A stretch of 64,000 bases of DNA, taken from positions 1,935,501 to 1,999,500 of the forward strand of contig NZ_CP047491.1 in the NCBI RefSeq assembly GCF_009931115.1, written 5' to 3'. Each line of letters begins with the position of its first letter. Position 1 is the stretch's first letter. Shown here in pieces: positions 9,187 through 18,771 of this stretch. The position numbers were made by a program, and so were the translations under genes. Below the pieces are notes generated by a model that was given only the letters and a program-made list of their open reading frames with translations, did no database searches and was not told where the DNA came from. The DNA is from Microbulbifer hydrolyticus. Its GTDB lineage: Bacteria; Pseudomonadota; Gammaproteobacteria; Pseudomonadales; Cellvibrionaceae.

Positions 9187-10422
9187 TCAGCCCGCGCCTA
9201 CGATTCTCAGTAACTGCCCGCAGAACCACGCCGCGTAGGTGCCCAGCGCATAACCCACGACCGCAAGGAGTACCCCCACCGGGGCCAGTGACGGGTGGAA
9301 GGCGGCCGCCACCACCGGTGCGGAGGCTGCACCGCCGACGTTTGCCTGGCTGCCTACCGCCATGAAGAAGGTCGGTGCCTTGATCAGTTTGGCAACGAGC
9401 AGCATGAGTCCCGCGTGTATTGCCATCCAGATCAGGCCAAGCACAAACAGCTCGGGGCTGTTTTTGAGTGCGGTAATGTCCATGTGGGTGCCGATGGTGG
9501 CCACAAGAAAGTAGATGAATACCGAGCCCACTTTGGCTGCGCCAGCGCCTTCCAGTTTTTTGGCCGGCGTAAAGGCTGCGGCAATGCCAAGGGTGGTGGC
9601 GATGACGATCAGCCAGAAGAAGGGGCTGGTGAGACTGAAGCGTGCCAGCTCCGGTGCATTGTTCTGGAACCAGGGGGCAAGGATGTCCGCAAACGCGTGT
9701 GCAATGGCGGTGATACCGAAGCCAACCGCCGCAATCAGCATCAGGTCCTGCAGGGTTGGAATGCGGGAGTGCTTGCGCTGCATGCTTTCGACCCTATCGC
9801 GGAGCGTATCGATGGCCGAAGTGTCCGCACCACGTTGTGCATCCAGCTTTTTCGCATTGCCGGCCATGATCAGCAAAACCGCCATCCACAGGTTGGCAAC
9901 GATCACATCGACGGCCACCATCGCCGAGAAAACATTGCCACCGACGTTAAAGATTTCTTTCATCGCGGCCTGGTTGGCGCCACCACCGATCCAGCTGCCG
10001 GCTACCGTTGTCATCCCTCTCCAGATCGCGTCGGGGCCATTGCCATTGAGCATGCCCGGGTCGATTGCGGACATGATCAGAAGCGCAATCGGGCCACCGA
10101 TGACAATGCCTGCGGTACCCGTCAAGAACATGATTAACGCTTTCGGCCCAAGGTTGACGATCCCTTTCAGGTCAATGCTCAGGGTCAGCAGCACCAGGCT
10201 CGCTGGCAGTAAATAGCGTGACGCGACGAAGTAGAGATTGGAATTGTGCGCATCGATGATATGAAACGTTGTCAGTAGAGACGGAAGGAAATAGCAGAGC
10301 AGTAGGGCAGGGACGAAGCGATAAAACCGCTTCCAGAACCGTTGCTCGCTGCTTGCGGTATAAAAAACGAACCCAAGTATGGCGGCAAGCATGCCGAGAA
10401 TAATGGCGTCGTTGGTAATCAT
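9187..10422 (-). CDS. DUF819 family integral membrane protein
   Basis: A 411-residue protein with about ten hydrophobic segments spread over the whole length and the Gly/Asn-rich conserved stretches typical of DUF819 (GSWIGGGANQAAMKEIFNVGG near residue 140 and GSQANVGGAASAPVVAAAF near residue 370). The two similar Gly-rich motifs suggest an inverted-repeat transporter fold, consistent with a transporter role, but no substrate is established for the family. A soluble loop at about residues 195-220 separates the halves. It converges with the cold-shock gene across the terminator at 9107. No strong ribosome-binding site was seen before the ATG. Confidence 0.85.
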   Translation of the reverse strand: MITNDAIILGMLAAILGFVFYTASSEQRFWKRFYRFVPALLLCYFLPSLLTTFHIIDAHNSNLYFVASRYLLPASLVLLTLSIDLKGIVNLGPKALIMFLTGTAGIVIGGPIALLIMSAIDPGMLNGNGPDAIWRGMTTVAGSWIGGGANQAAMKEIFNVGGNVFSAMVAVDVIVANLWMAVLLIMAGNAKKLDAQRGADTSAIDTLRDRVESMQRKHSRIPTLQDLMLIAAVGFGITAIAHAFADILAPWFQNNAPELARFSLTSPFFWLIVIATTLGIAAAFTPAKKLEGAGAAKVGSVFIYFLVATIGTHMDITALKNSPELFVLGLIWMAIHAGLMLLVAKLIKAPTFFMAVGSQANVGGAASAPVVAAAFHPSLAPVGVLLAVVGYALGTYAAWFCGQLLRIVGAG

Positions 10423-10523
10423 GGTTGAAGTCGCCTGTTTTTATGGTTTCCTGTTCTGAGCGCGAAAAGTGTCAGGGGCAGGAGTTGGTTGTTATAGAAG
10501 ATACAGGTATTTACGCCGAAGGC

Positions 10524-10552
10524 TAAAAAAAACGGCCCACGAGGGGCCGTTT
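10524..10552 (-). terminator. Rho-independent terminator of the CsiV-like gene
   Basis: A 9-bp stem AAACGGCCC/GGGCCGTTT with a 5-base loop, followed on the minus strand by a T-run (A-run at 10525-10532). It is located 20 bases beyond the stop of the CsiV-like gene. Confidence 0.85.
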
Positions 10553-10571
10553 CCATTGCCTGATGCACTTG

Positions 10572-11507
10572 TCAGGGAGCGGTCTCCAGAGACTCTTCCT
10601 CCTCGGGCTCCTGGACAGTCCGCACTTCGATCAGTACGCCCAGCTTGGGGTGGTCGATATAGTGCAGCTCGCCACTGCGAAGGCGGCGCTGTTCATTCAA
10701 CACCGCGACGCGCGCGGCCAGTTTGGAGGCCGGCTCCAGCGCTTCGGGCTCGGAATGGTTGTCGTTGCCAAATACTGCGGAGTCAGCCGCTGTGCTGTAG
10801 CCACTGGTCTCACTGAACCCGTACTCGCGGTTGTTCTGCGCGGAGCTGCCGAGATCCATGGGCTCATCACTGGCCAGTGTGTCGGCGACGGTCATAGTGG
10901 CTCGTGGGCGCGTGGGTACCGAAATTCCTTTCGGTGCTTCGGTTCCAGCCGCGGAGACATTCACGGATGCTGGCGCGCTGAAGCCGGACCCAGGGGCGCC
11001 AGTGGTTTCCGGCAACCATTCACTCAGCCAAAGGTCGGTGCTCAGGTGCAGGTAGCGTGAAACGCTCAGGGTCACGCTGCCCTCCAGCTGGTGATGGTTT
11101 CCGTCCCGGGTTCCACCGCTCACCAGCACCGCGGGGGCATTGCGCTCGGTCTGCAATACCTGTCGCCAAGTTTTGTGAAAGAGCACCTGGTATCCGGACG
11201 ATCGCTTCAGCGCTGCCACTTTGTTATCCAGCTGACTGGGTACCGGCTGCAGGGCCGGAACGGTCGGGTCACTTTCGGAAGGGGTGTTGAAGTCTACCCA
11301 GTGGCTGTCGTACGCGAGCTGGGGCACGGCGGGCCAGGTTTCACGGGACTGGCTCATGCCGCTCTCGCGGGCAAATACCACCATCTCAATTTCAAACTGG
11401 GTGCCTGCGTAGCCGGCCGCCTCGGCGCCGGCGGTGCACAGCGTGAGCAGTGCAGCCCCGGTCAGTTGTTTCAGCCGATTTGTGACCTGCTTTTTGGTAA
11501 GGGTCAT
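10572..11507 (-). CDS. CsiV-like periplasmic peptidoglycan-binding protein
   Basis: A 311-residue exported protein with an N-terminal signal sequence (KQLTGAALLTLCTAGAEAAG). The mature protein begins with the CsiV hallmark FEIEMVVFAR, followed by Trp/Pro-containing segments (ETWPAVPQLAYDSHWVDF) and the repeated-strand region YQVLFHKTWRQVL and LEGSVTLSVSRYLHLSTDLWL. CsiV was described in Vibrio as a periplasmic binding protein acting with peptidoglycan synthesis. In Pseudomonas-type genomes a homologue lies next to mfd, as here. A low-complexity Ser/Ala/Glu region at about residues 185-240 is probably disordered. Function in this organism is inferred from the family only. Confidence 0.8.
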   Translation of the reverse strand: MTLTKKQVTNRLKQLTGAALLTLCTAGAEAAGYAGTQFEIEMVVFARESGMSQSRETWPAVPQLAYDSHWVDFNTPSESDPTVPALQPVPSQLDNKVAALKRSSGYQVLFHKTWRQVLQTERNAPAVLVSGGTRDGNHHQLEGSVTLSVSRYLHLSTDLWLSEWLPETTGAPGSGFSAPASVNVSAAGTEAPKGISVPTRPRATMTVADTLASDEPMDLGSSAQNNREYGFSETSGYSTAADSAVFGNDNHSEPEALEPASKLAARVAVLNEQRRLRSGELHYIDHPKLGVLIEVRTVQEPEEEESLETAP

Positions 11508-11646
11508 TTTGATACCGCTAATTCGTTATGCCTATGTGAGGGCCTTGGCTGTATCCCTGGCCATTCGAAGCCGCCGTTGGCGACGAATTCCTCCATATTA
11601 TCACTGTTTGATCGCCGTTTGTGCCGACTGTTCCGCGCTGTGGCGG

Positions 11647-14600
11647 CTACTGAGACAGCTGTTGCAATACCTCGTTCACCTGCTGCAGGCGCTGCTCCGG
11701 GCCACTCTCATCCAGCACGAAATTCAGCTGGTTGGCGCCCTGCAGCCGGTAGGTGGTCGGGCGTGACTGCACCAGTTTTACCAGCGTCAGCGGGTCTACA
11801 TTGGCGTTGTCGGCGAACTCGATGCGGCCACCAGTGGCGGAGGCCTCCAGCTTGCGGATCCCCATTTTATTGGCGCTGAGCTTGATCTCGGTGATCCGGA
11901 ACAGGTGCTTGAGCGGCTCTGGCAGCAGGCCAAAGCGGTCGATCATCTCCACCTGTAGCTCCTTCAGAGCCGCGCTGTCTTCTGCGTTGGCAATGCGTTT
12001 GTACATGATCAGGCGGCTGTGCACGTCCGGCAGGTAGTCTTCCGGGATCAGCGCGGGTACCCGCAGGTTCACGTCGACGGCAGGTGATTCCAGTGGTTCG
12101 TCGATATTGGGGGTACGGCCCTCGCGGATAGCTTTCACCGCGTGGTCCAGCATCTCCATGTACAGGTTGAAGCCGACGCTCTGGATCTGGCCACTCTGAT
12201 CCTCACCGAGTAATTCCCCGGCACCGCGGATTTCCAGGTCGTGGGTGGCCAGGGTGAACCCGGCGCCGAGGTCCTGGGCCTCACTGATGGCTTCCAGGCG
12301 CTTCACCGCGTCATTGGTCATCGCCCGTTTGTTGGGGGTTAGCAGGTACGCATAGGCCTGGTGATGGGAGCGGCCAACGCGTCCGCGCAGCTGGTGCAGC
12401 TGGGCGAGGCCAAACTTGTCGGCGCGCTCGATCAGGATGGTGTTGGCGTTGGGGATATCGATCCCGGTTTCGATGATGGTCGTGCACACCAGTACATTGA
12501 AGCGCTTGTGGTAGAAGTCGCTCATCACCTGCTCGAGCTCGCGCTCCCGCATCTGTCCATGACCGGTGCCGATGCGTGCTTCAGGTACCAGCTCCTGAAT
12601 CTCCCGCGCGATGCGCTCGATGCTTTTTACTTCGTTGTGCAGGAAATAGACCTGGCCGCCGCGCAGGATCTCACGCAGGATCGCTTCCTTGATAAGCGCG
12701 TCGTCTCGCTCGCGGACGAACGTTTTTACCGACAGGCGTCGCGCCGGCGGGGTGGCGATTACCGAGAGGTCGCGGATGCCGGCCATGGCCATATTCAGCG
12801 TGCGCGGAATCGGGGTGGCGGTCAGGTTCAGGATGTCGACCTCCGAGCGCAGGCTCTTCAGCTTTTCTTTCTGGCGCACCCCGAAACGGTGCTCCTCATC
12901 GATAATGAGCAGTCCCAGATTTTTGAACTTCAGGTCGCTCTGTAGCAGCTTGTGGGTACCGACCAGGATGTCCACCTTGCCATCGGCAACGCGCTGCTTG
13001 ATGGCCTCCACCTCTTTGTTGCTGCGGAAGCGGGAGATCACCTCGATGGTAATCGGCCAGTCGGCGAAGCGGTCCTGTAGTGACTGGAAATGCTGCTGGG
13101 CGAGCAGGGTGGTGGGTACCAGCATAGCGACCTGTTTACCACCGTGGGCGGCGACAAAGGCCGCGCGCATCGCCACTTCGGTTTTGCCGAAGCCCACATC
13201 GCCACATACCAGCCGGTCCATGGGCTTGTCTGACAGCATATCGCCCACCACAGACTCGATGGCGAGCTGCTGGTCGGGGGTTTCTTCAAACGGAAAGCCA
13301 GCAGTGAATTCGCGGTAAGCCACACCCGGGTCGCCGAAGGCATGGCCCACGCGGGCTTCGCGGCGCGCGTAGATGTCCAGCAGTTCCGCGGCCGCATCGC
13401 GGACTTTTTCCGCCGCTTTGCGCTTGGCCTTTTGCCAGGTTTCACTGCCCAGTTTGTGCAGCGGTGCGAGCTCTTCATCGGCACCGGAGTAGCGGCTGAT
13501 CAGATGGAGGTTGGCAACGGGTACATAGAGCTTGGCACCGTCCCCATACACCAGCGTCAGGAATTCCGCCTGCTGGCCGTCGATATCGAGGCTCTGCAGC
13601 CCTTTGTAACGACCGACACCGTGGTCGATATGTACCACCGGTGCGCCGATACGCAGTTCGGCCAGGTTTTTTACCGCGTTATCCGCATCTTCCTTGGCCT
13701 TTCTGCGACGGCGCTGCTGCAGTACGCGATCGCCGAACAGTTGCGGCTCTGCGATCAGGTTCAGCGGTGGATCCTGCAGCTGTAAACCGATATCGATCGG
13801 GGCAACGGTAATACCGTACTGGTCGTCGCTGTCGAGGAAACTCTGCCAGCCATCGAATGTTTTGGGCTTAAGGCGAATGCCGCTCAGCAGCTCGAGCAGT
13901 GCTTCCCGTCGACCGCCACTCTCCGCACAGAACAGCACGCGGCCATCGTATTCCATCAGGTAGGCTTCGAGTGCCTTGAGTGGCTGATCGGATTTGCCGT
14001 CTACCGGCAGGCGCGGCGGCTCGACGCTGGCAAAATTGTAGTTGCCCGCCGTCTCGGGAAGGGTTTCTGATGAAAAGAAGGCGCGCGGCAAGGATTTCAG
14101 TGCGCCGTAAAACTCGTCGATATCCAGCAGGACCTGACGGGGCTCCAGAATCGGACGGGTGAGGTCGCCGCAGCGGCTCTTGTAGCGGTTGTCGGTTTCT
14201 CGCCAGAAAGATTCTACCGGTTGCTGCAGGTCACCCTGGATAAAGGCCTGGCTGCCGTCCGGCAGGTAGTCAAACAGGCTTGCGCAGCGGTCGAAAAACA
14301 GCGGCAGATAATACTCGATGCCCGCCGGCGCAATACCGGCACTGATGTCCTGGTAGATGGAGACCGGCCCCGGGTCGCAATCGAACTGTTCGTGCCAGCG
14401 CTCCAGGAACTTTGCCAGCGCGGGCTTGTGCATAGGGAATTCACGCGCGGGCAGCAGGTGAATCTGGTCCACCTTGTCCACTGTGCGCTGGTCTTCCGGG
14501 TCAAAGGTGCGCAGGGATTCTATCTCGTCATCGAACAGGTCAATGCGATAGGGCAGGCTGCTCCCCATGGGGAAAATATCCATGAGCGCACCACGCACGG

Positions 14601-15132
14601 CAAATTCACCGTGCTCGTATACGGTATCGACGCAGTGGTAGCCGGCCTGTTCGAGCAGTCGGCGCTGGCTGTCGAGATCGAACTTTTGTCCTTCTTTCAG
14701 GATCAGCGCATTGCCGGCGACGTAGTCCTTGGGGGCCAGCCTGTGGAGCAGGGTGCTCACCGGGGCGATGACAATGCCGCTTTTCATTTGCGGCAACCGG
14801 TACAGGGTGGCGAGCCGGTCCGAGATAATGTCCTGGTGTGGCGAAAAGGTGTCGTAGGGGAGAATTTCCCAGTCCGGGAACTGGAAAATCTGCAGCTCTC
14901 CACCGTGCTCAGCGTCTCCCCCATCTCGCCGCGACTTGTTAAAAAATTTCAGCTGAAGCTCAAGTTGGTGGGCTTCCTGGCTGTTGCGTGCGATCAGCAG
15001 GGTGGGGGCACTACTGCTTTTGGCCGCAGTGAGGATCGCCAGAGCGGCGCTCGCGCCGTGCAACTGGCCCCAGAATTGCCGGTCATTCTGCGAGTGAAAA
15101 GCGGGTGGGGACAAAGGGGGGAATTGACTCAT
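11647..15132 (-). CDS. mfd: Transcription-repair coupling factor
   Basis: Mfd removes RNA polymerase stalled at DNA lesions and recruits UvrA. The 1161-residue protein has the full family length. Domains in order are: the UvrB-homologous N-terminal module (~1-340), the CarD-like RNA-polymerase-interacting domain (GAPVVHIDHGVGRYKGLQSL, ~500-570), the superfamily 2 translocase with Walker A CGDVGFGKTEVAMRA and Walker B LLIIDEEHRFG, the motif VI region QLRGRVGRS, and a C-terminal TRCF domain. The gene precedes the CsiV-like gene in the same orientation and is divergent from gap. No truncation or frameshift was seen. Confidence 0.97.
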   Translation of the reverse strand: MSQFPPLSPPAFHSQNDRQFWGQLHGASAALAILTAAKSSSAPTLLIARNSQEAHQLELQLKFFNKSRRDGGDAEHGGELQIFQFPDWEILPYDTFSPHQDIISDRLATLYRLPQMKSGIVIAPVSTLLHRLAPKDYVAGNALILKEGQKFDLDSQRRLLEQAGYHCVDTVYEHGEFAVRGALMDIFPMGSSLPYRIDLFDDEIESLRTFDPEDQRTVDKVDQIHLLPAREFPMHKPALAKFLERWHEQFDCDPGPVSIYQDISAGIAPAGIEYYLPLFFDRCASLFDYLPDGSQAFIQGDLQQPVESFWRETDNRYKSRCGDLTRPILEPRQVLLDIDEFYGALKSLPRAFFSSETLPETAGNYNFASVEPPRLPVDGKSDQPLKALEAYLMEYDGRVLFCAESGGRREALLELLSGIRLKPKTFDGWQSFLDSDDQYGITVAPIDIGLQLQDPPLNLIAEPQLFGDRVLQQRRRRKAKEDADNAVKNLAELRIGAPVVHIDHGVGRYKGLQSLDIDGQQAEFLTLVYGDGAKLYVPVANLHLISRYSGADEELAPLHKLGSETWQKAKRKAAEKVRDAAAELLDIYARREARVGHAFGDPGVAYREFTAGFPFEETPDQQLAIESVVGDMLSDKPMDRLVCGDVGFGKTEVAMRAAFVAAHGGKQVAMLVPTTLLAQQHFQSLQDRFADWPITIEVISRFRSNKEVEAIKQRVADGKVDILVGTHKLLQSDLKFKNLGLLIIDEEHRFGVRQKEKLKSLRSEVDILNLTATPIPRTLNMAMAGIRDLSVIATPPARRLSVKTFVRERDDALIKEAILREILRGGQVYFLHNEVKSIERIAREIQELVPEARIGTGHGQMRERELEQVMSDFYHKRFNVLVCTTIIETGIDIPNANTILIERADKFGLAQLHQLRGRVGRSHHQAYAYLLTPNKRAMTNDAVKRLEAISEAQDLGAGFTLATHDLEIRGAGELLGEDQSGQIQSVGFNLYMEMLDHAVKAIREGRTPNIDEPLESPAVDVNLRVPALIPEDYLPDVHSRLIMYKRIANAEDSAALKELQVEMIDRFGLLPEPLKHLFRITEIKLSANKMGIRKLEASATGGRIEFADNANVDPLTLVKLVQSRPTTYRLQGANQLNFVLDESGPEQRLQQVNEVLQQLSQ

Positions 15133-15464
15133 GTTTCCTTATAATTCCGTGCTTTCTGACCGCTGGCGGCCCAAGGGGAGGCTATTGTAGCGGCGAAACG
15201 TGGCCGGTGCAGGTGCGGGCTTCGCGAAGGCTGGCATCCGGCACCCAGGCCGTGCGTGTATAGCGCTGATTCGGGGCGTCACAGGTGTCGAAAAAATGTA
15301 GTTTAACTACAGTTTTTAGGCCATTTTTTGCGCGGTTGCGCGGCTTCAGGTGAATCCACATAATGCGCCGGCCTTCGCCCCAGAGGTGATATTTTGAGCC
15401 ATTCTTATCATCTGAACCGAGCTTAGGCACGACCCCCAATTTCACTCTGCAGAGGTGTCTGACT
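15133..15464. other. mfd/gap divergent intergenic region
   Basis: 332 bases between two divergent genes, with no credible ORF. It contains the HexR-like palindrome at 15297-15311 and must hold both promoters; CTTATAAT at 15138-15145 is a possible -10 element. Confidence 0.6.
15297..15311. promoter_or_regulatory. Putative HexR box upstream of gap
   Basis: TGTAGTTTAACTACA is a palindrome with 7-bp arms around one central base. It fits the TGTARTNNNAYTACA-type operator of HexR, an RpiR-family regulator responding to KDPG that controls central carbon genes, including gap, in gammaproteobacteria. It lies about 155 bases before the gap start. Confidence 0.65.
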
Positions 15465-16922
15465 GTGACTCAGAAGCGACCGAAGCCCGCTGACTTTTTC
15501 AAGGACTGGAAGGCGCGTGAAGCGCTGGCGGAATCCATGATTCCGATGATTGGTAAGCTCAACCGGGAAAGCAACGTCGGCATTTATATGTACGGCCAAA
15601 ACCTGGTGAACCGCTCCGTTCTCAGCATCATGAAAGCCCACCGCTTCGTGCGTCAGGTGGAAGAGAATGAGCTGTCCGAGTTTGAGACCTATCCGGTGCT
15701 GGAGGCCATCTGCAAACTGGACCTGGGTCCGGTTCACATCGATCTGGGTACCCTGACCAACAAATACATGCGCGACCAGCGCGGCCTCTCCATCGATGAG
15801 TTTGTCCGCGAAGAGCTGTCCGACGCCAGTGGTGCGGGCACGCCGCTGCCGCAGCCCCAGGACGTGGTGATCTACGGTTTCGGCCGTATCGGCCGTCTCG
15901 TCGCACGCCTGCTGATCGAAAAGGCCGGCAGTGGCGACGTGTTGCGCCTGCGCGCCATCGTGCTGCGCAAGGGCGGGGCTGACAATGACCTGGTCAAGCG
16001 CGCGTCTCTGCTGCGTCGCGACTCCGTACACGGTGCCTTCAACGGTACCATCCGCGTCGATGAAGAGACCAGCACCCTGATCTGTAACGGCAACGAAGTG
16101 AAGGTCATCTACGCCAATTCCCCGCAGGAAGTGGATTACACGCAGTACGGCATCAACAACGCGCTGATCGTGGATAGTACCGGCGTATGGCGAGACGAAG
16201 AAGGCCTGTCCCAGCACCTCGAGAGCAAGGGCGCGGCAAAGGTGCTGCTGACTGCTCCGGGCAAGGGCGACCTGAAGAATATCGTGTACGGCATCAATAA
16301 CGGTGAAATCACGTCCGACGACAAGATCCTGTCTGCGGCCTCCTGTACCACCAACGCCATCGTGCCGGTATTGAAGGCGATGATGGACAAGTACGGCGTG
16401 CAGCACGGCCACGTGGAGACGGTTCACGCCTACACCAACGACCAGAACCTGATCGACAACTACCACAAGGGCGAGCGTCGCGGCCGTTCGGCGGCCCTGA
16501 ACATGGTGCTGACCGAGACCGGTGCCGCCAAAGCGGTGGCCAAGGCGCTGCCTGAGCTCAAAGGCAAGCTCACTGGCAATGCCATCCGGGTGCCGACTCC
16601 GAACGTCTCCATGGCGATCCTGAACCTGCGCCTCGGGCAGGAGACCAACAAGGAAGAGCTGAACGAGTACATGCGCGATGTGGCGCTGCACTCGCCGCTG
16701 CGACAGCAGATCGACTTTACCAATTCCCCGGAAGTGGTCTCCAGCGACTTCGTAGGCTCCCGTCGCGCCTGTGTATTTGACTCCATTGCCACCATCGTTG
16801 AAGGCGACAATGCGGTGCTGTACTGCTGGTACGACAATGAGTTCGGCTACAGCTGCCAGGTAGTTCGCTGCCTGGAAGACATGGCCGGCGTGCGTTACGA
16901 GGTCTTCCCGAAGAAGGACTGA
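15465..16922 (+). CDS. Long-form glyceraldehyde-3-phosphate dehydrogenase
   Basis: NAD(P)-dependent GAPDH converting glyceraldehyde-3-phosphate to 1,3-bisphosphoglycerate or the reverse. At 485 residues it is about 150 longer than the classical enzyme. The extra N-terminal part (residues 1-125, KDWKAREALAESMIPMIGKL...) is characteristic of the pseudomonad long form that lies beside mfd. The Rossmann start VVIYGFGRIGRLVARLL follows, then the catalytic Cys294 in SAASCTTNA and the usual C-terminus WYDNEFGYSCQVVR. Translation begins at GTG 15465 with AGAGGTG upstream. It is probably controlled by HexR through the palindrome in the leader. It is the only GAPDH in the window, so its glycolytic or gluconeogenic role is not settled. 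Confidence 0.93.
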   Translation: MTQKRPKPADFFKDWKAREALAESMIPMIGKLNRESNVGIYMYGQNLVNRSVLSIMKAHRFVRQVEENELSEFETYPVLEAICKLDLGPVHIDLGTLTNKYMRDQRGLSIDEFVREELSDASGAGTPLPQPQDVVIYGFGRIGRLVARLLIEKAGSGDVLRLRAIVLRKGGADNDLVKRASLLRRDSVHGAFNGTIRVDEETSTLICNGNEVKVIYANSPQEVDYTQYGINNALIVDSTGVWRDEEGLSQHLESKGAAKVLLTAPGKGDLKNIVYGINNGEITSDDKILSAASCTTNAIVPVLKAMMDKYGVQHGHVETVHAYTNDQNLIDNYHKGERRGRSAALNMVLTETGAAKAVAKALPELKGKLTGNAIRVPTPNVSMAILNLRLGQETNKEELNEYMRDVALHSPLRQQIDFTNSPEVVSSDFVGSRRACVFDSIATIVEGDNAVLYCWYDNEFGYSCQVVRCLEDMAGVRYEVFPKKD

Positions 16923-17431
16923 CCTGACGATCGCTGAGGGGGCGCCAGCCCCCTTGCAGGTTCCGTGGCGCGGGTCTTTTGGTCAGACAGATCAATCCCG
17001 CGCCGCCCCACCTTTTCTGGGTGAGGCGGGCGCCAGGGTGGCGTCTCCAACTAAAGTCTTTGTTTTTTCAGCAAAAACTTACTCACCTTGAGCCGATTTG
17101 GCTCTATCTCCTCTGGTAAACCCCGGGCCCCATACTTATAATGCGCGCGATTTTGCGGGGCTGCCGTGTGCCGGGAAATTGTGCGCAAAGACTGCGAGTT
17201 GCAAGGGCAACGGCGGGTCTTCGCGCCTCCCGAGTGCTGAGCGACATCTTCACCTCCGTGGTGCCTTCCTGCGGTGACTGCTATTTATAGTCTCACTTCC
17301 AGGCTAGATTCGGGCTCGCCACGGCCTAAGCCCCCGCTACGGGTTCCTCATTTTAGGGTTTTGAACCTAGAAACCGTTTTTAACCTAGTAAACCTACTAA
17401 ATCTATCAACTTAGAACTTAGGCATAGGCGT
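16923..17431. other. Intergenic region between gap and nqrA
   Basis: 509 bases with no credible ORF. A short GC-rich hairpin (GGGGGC/GCCCCC, 16938-16953) and a longer imperfect hairpin (about 16996-17034, with a TTTTCT loop) may terminate gap. TATAAT at 17137-17142 could be an nqr -10 element but has no good -35. Just before nqrA the sequence is rich in AACCTA-type repeats (17360-17400). Confidence 0.5.
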
Positions 17432-18769
17432 ATGAGAAAGATCCGTCGGGGATTGGATTTACCCATATCCGGCGCGCCCGAGCAGGTCATCTATGATGGC
17501 CCAGCAGCCAAGACTGTCGCGGTGATTGGTCCCGATTACAACGGGATGAAGCCCACCATGGCAGTTGCGGAAGGGGATAGCGTCAAACTCGGACAGCTGC
17601 TGTTCACCGATAAGAAAACCGAAGGGGTTCGCTACACCGCACCGGCCGCTGGCCGCGTGGTTGCCGTCAACCGCGGTGCCCGTCGCGTGCTGCAGTCTGT
17701 GGTAATCGAGGTGGAAGGCGATGAAGCTGAGCAATTCGCCAGCTACAGCGCCGACAAGCTGGCTGACCTGACCGATGAGCAGGTTCGCGTGAACCTGGTG
17801 GAATCCGGTCTGTGGACGGCCCTGCGTACCCGTCCATACAGCAAGGTGCCGGCGCTCGACGCCCAGCCGTCTGCGCTCTTCATCAACGCCATGGACACCA
17901 ATCCGCTGGCGGCTGACCCGGTCTTGGTCATTGCCGAGCAGCGCGACGCGTTCAGCCAGGGCGTTGAAATCCTGTCCAAACTGGCCGAGAAGACCTTCGT
18001 GTGCACCGCACCGGACGCCGATATCCCGGTGCCGAGCGCAGCCAGCGTCCAGCGCGAAGCGTTTGCCGGCCCGCACCCGGCCGGTCTCTCCGGAACCCAT
18101 ATCCACTTCCTGCACCCGGTCAAGCCCGGACGCCAGGTGTGGACCATCGGTTACCAGGACGTGATTGCCATCGGCAAGCTGTTCGAAACCGGCAAGCTGT
18201 TCACCGACCGTGTGGTTGCCCTGGGTGGCCCGCAGGTGACCAAGCCGCGTCTGCTGCGCACCCGTCTCGGTGCCGATCTGACAGCGCTGACTGCCGGTGA
18301 AACCACAGGTGACGACAACCGCGTGATTTCCGGTTCCGTATTTGGCGGTCGCACCGCCGCGGGTCCGCTGGCCTACCTGGGTCGCTATCACAACCAGGTG
18401 AGCGTGCTGCAAGAGGGCCGCGAGCGCCCGATGCTGCATTACTTCACTCCCGGTGCGAACCGCTTCTCCGTGCTGCCGATCTATATCAGCCGTCTGACGA
18501 ACAAGCTGTTCAACTTCACCACCAGTACCAATGGTTCCGAGCGTGCACTGATGCCGATCGGCACCTACGAGCGCGTGGTACCCCTGAACATCCTGCCGAC
18601 CCAGCTGCTGCGCGCGCTGATCGTTGGCGATACTCAGGTGGCCCAGCAGTTGGGTGCTCTGGAGCTGGACGAAGAAGACGTGGCACTGTGCACCTTCGTG
18701 TGCCCGGGCAAGTACGACTTCGGTCCCATTTTGCGGGACAACCTCACCCGTATTGAGAAGGAGGGTTAA
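17432..18769 (+). CDS. nqrA: Na+-translocating NADH:quinone reductase subunit A
   Basis: First subunit of the Na+-NQR complex, which oxidises NADH, reduces ubiquinone and exports Na+ across the inner membrane. NqrA is the cytoplasm-facing subunit that interacts with quinone. The 445-residue protein starts with the family opening [18 protein letters not shown] and includes the barrel-sandwich region [18 protein letters not shown] resembling the RnfC N-terminal fold. Length and termini are complete. It heads a tight six-gene operon: nqrB starts two bases after its stop. The 500-base leader is likely to carry the operon promoter. Confidence 0.98.
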   Translation: MRKIRRGLDLPISGAPEQVIYDGPAAKTVAVIGPDYNGMKPTMAVAEGDSVKLGQLLFTDKKTEGVRYTAPAAGRVVAVNRGARRVLQSVVIEVEGDEAEQFASYSADKLADLTDEQVRVNLVESGLWTALRTRPYSKVPALDAQPSALFINAMDTNPLAADPVLVIAEQRDAFSQGVEILSKLAEKTFVCTAPDADIPVPSAASVQREAFAGPHPAGLSGTHIHFLHPVKPGRQVWTIGYQDVIAIGKLFETGKLFTDRVVALGGPQVTKPRLLRTRLGADLTALTAGETTGDDNRVISGSVFGGRTAAGPLAYLGRYHNQVSVLQEGRERPMLHYFTPGANRFSVLPIYISRLTNKLFNFTTSTNGSERALMPIGTYERVVPLNILPTQLLRALIVGDTQVAQQLGALELDEEDVALCTFVCPGKYDFGPILRDNLTRIEKEG

Positions 18770-18771
18770 GG

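Noticed and set aside
14221..15144. Long open frame (307 codons) on the plus strand opposite mfd
   Set aside because: Antisense to a fully conserved mfd; its codons show no family resemblance and it arises from the GC-rich third positions of the real gene.
17137..17142. TATAAT as the nqr promoter
   Set aside because: No -35 hexamer at acceptable spacing and it lies almost 300 bases from nqrA; mentioned only as a possibility.
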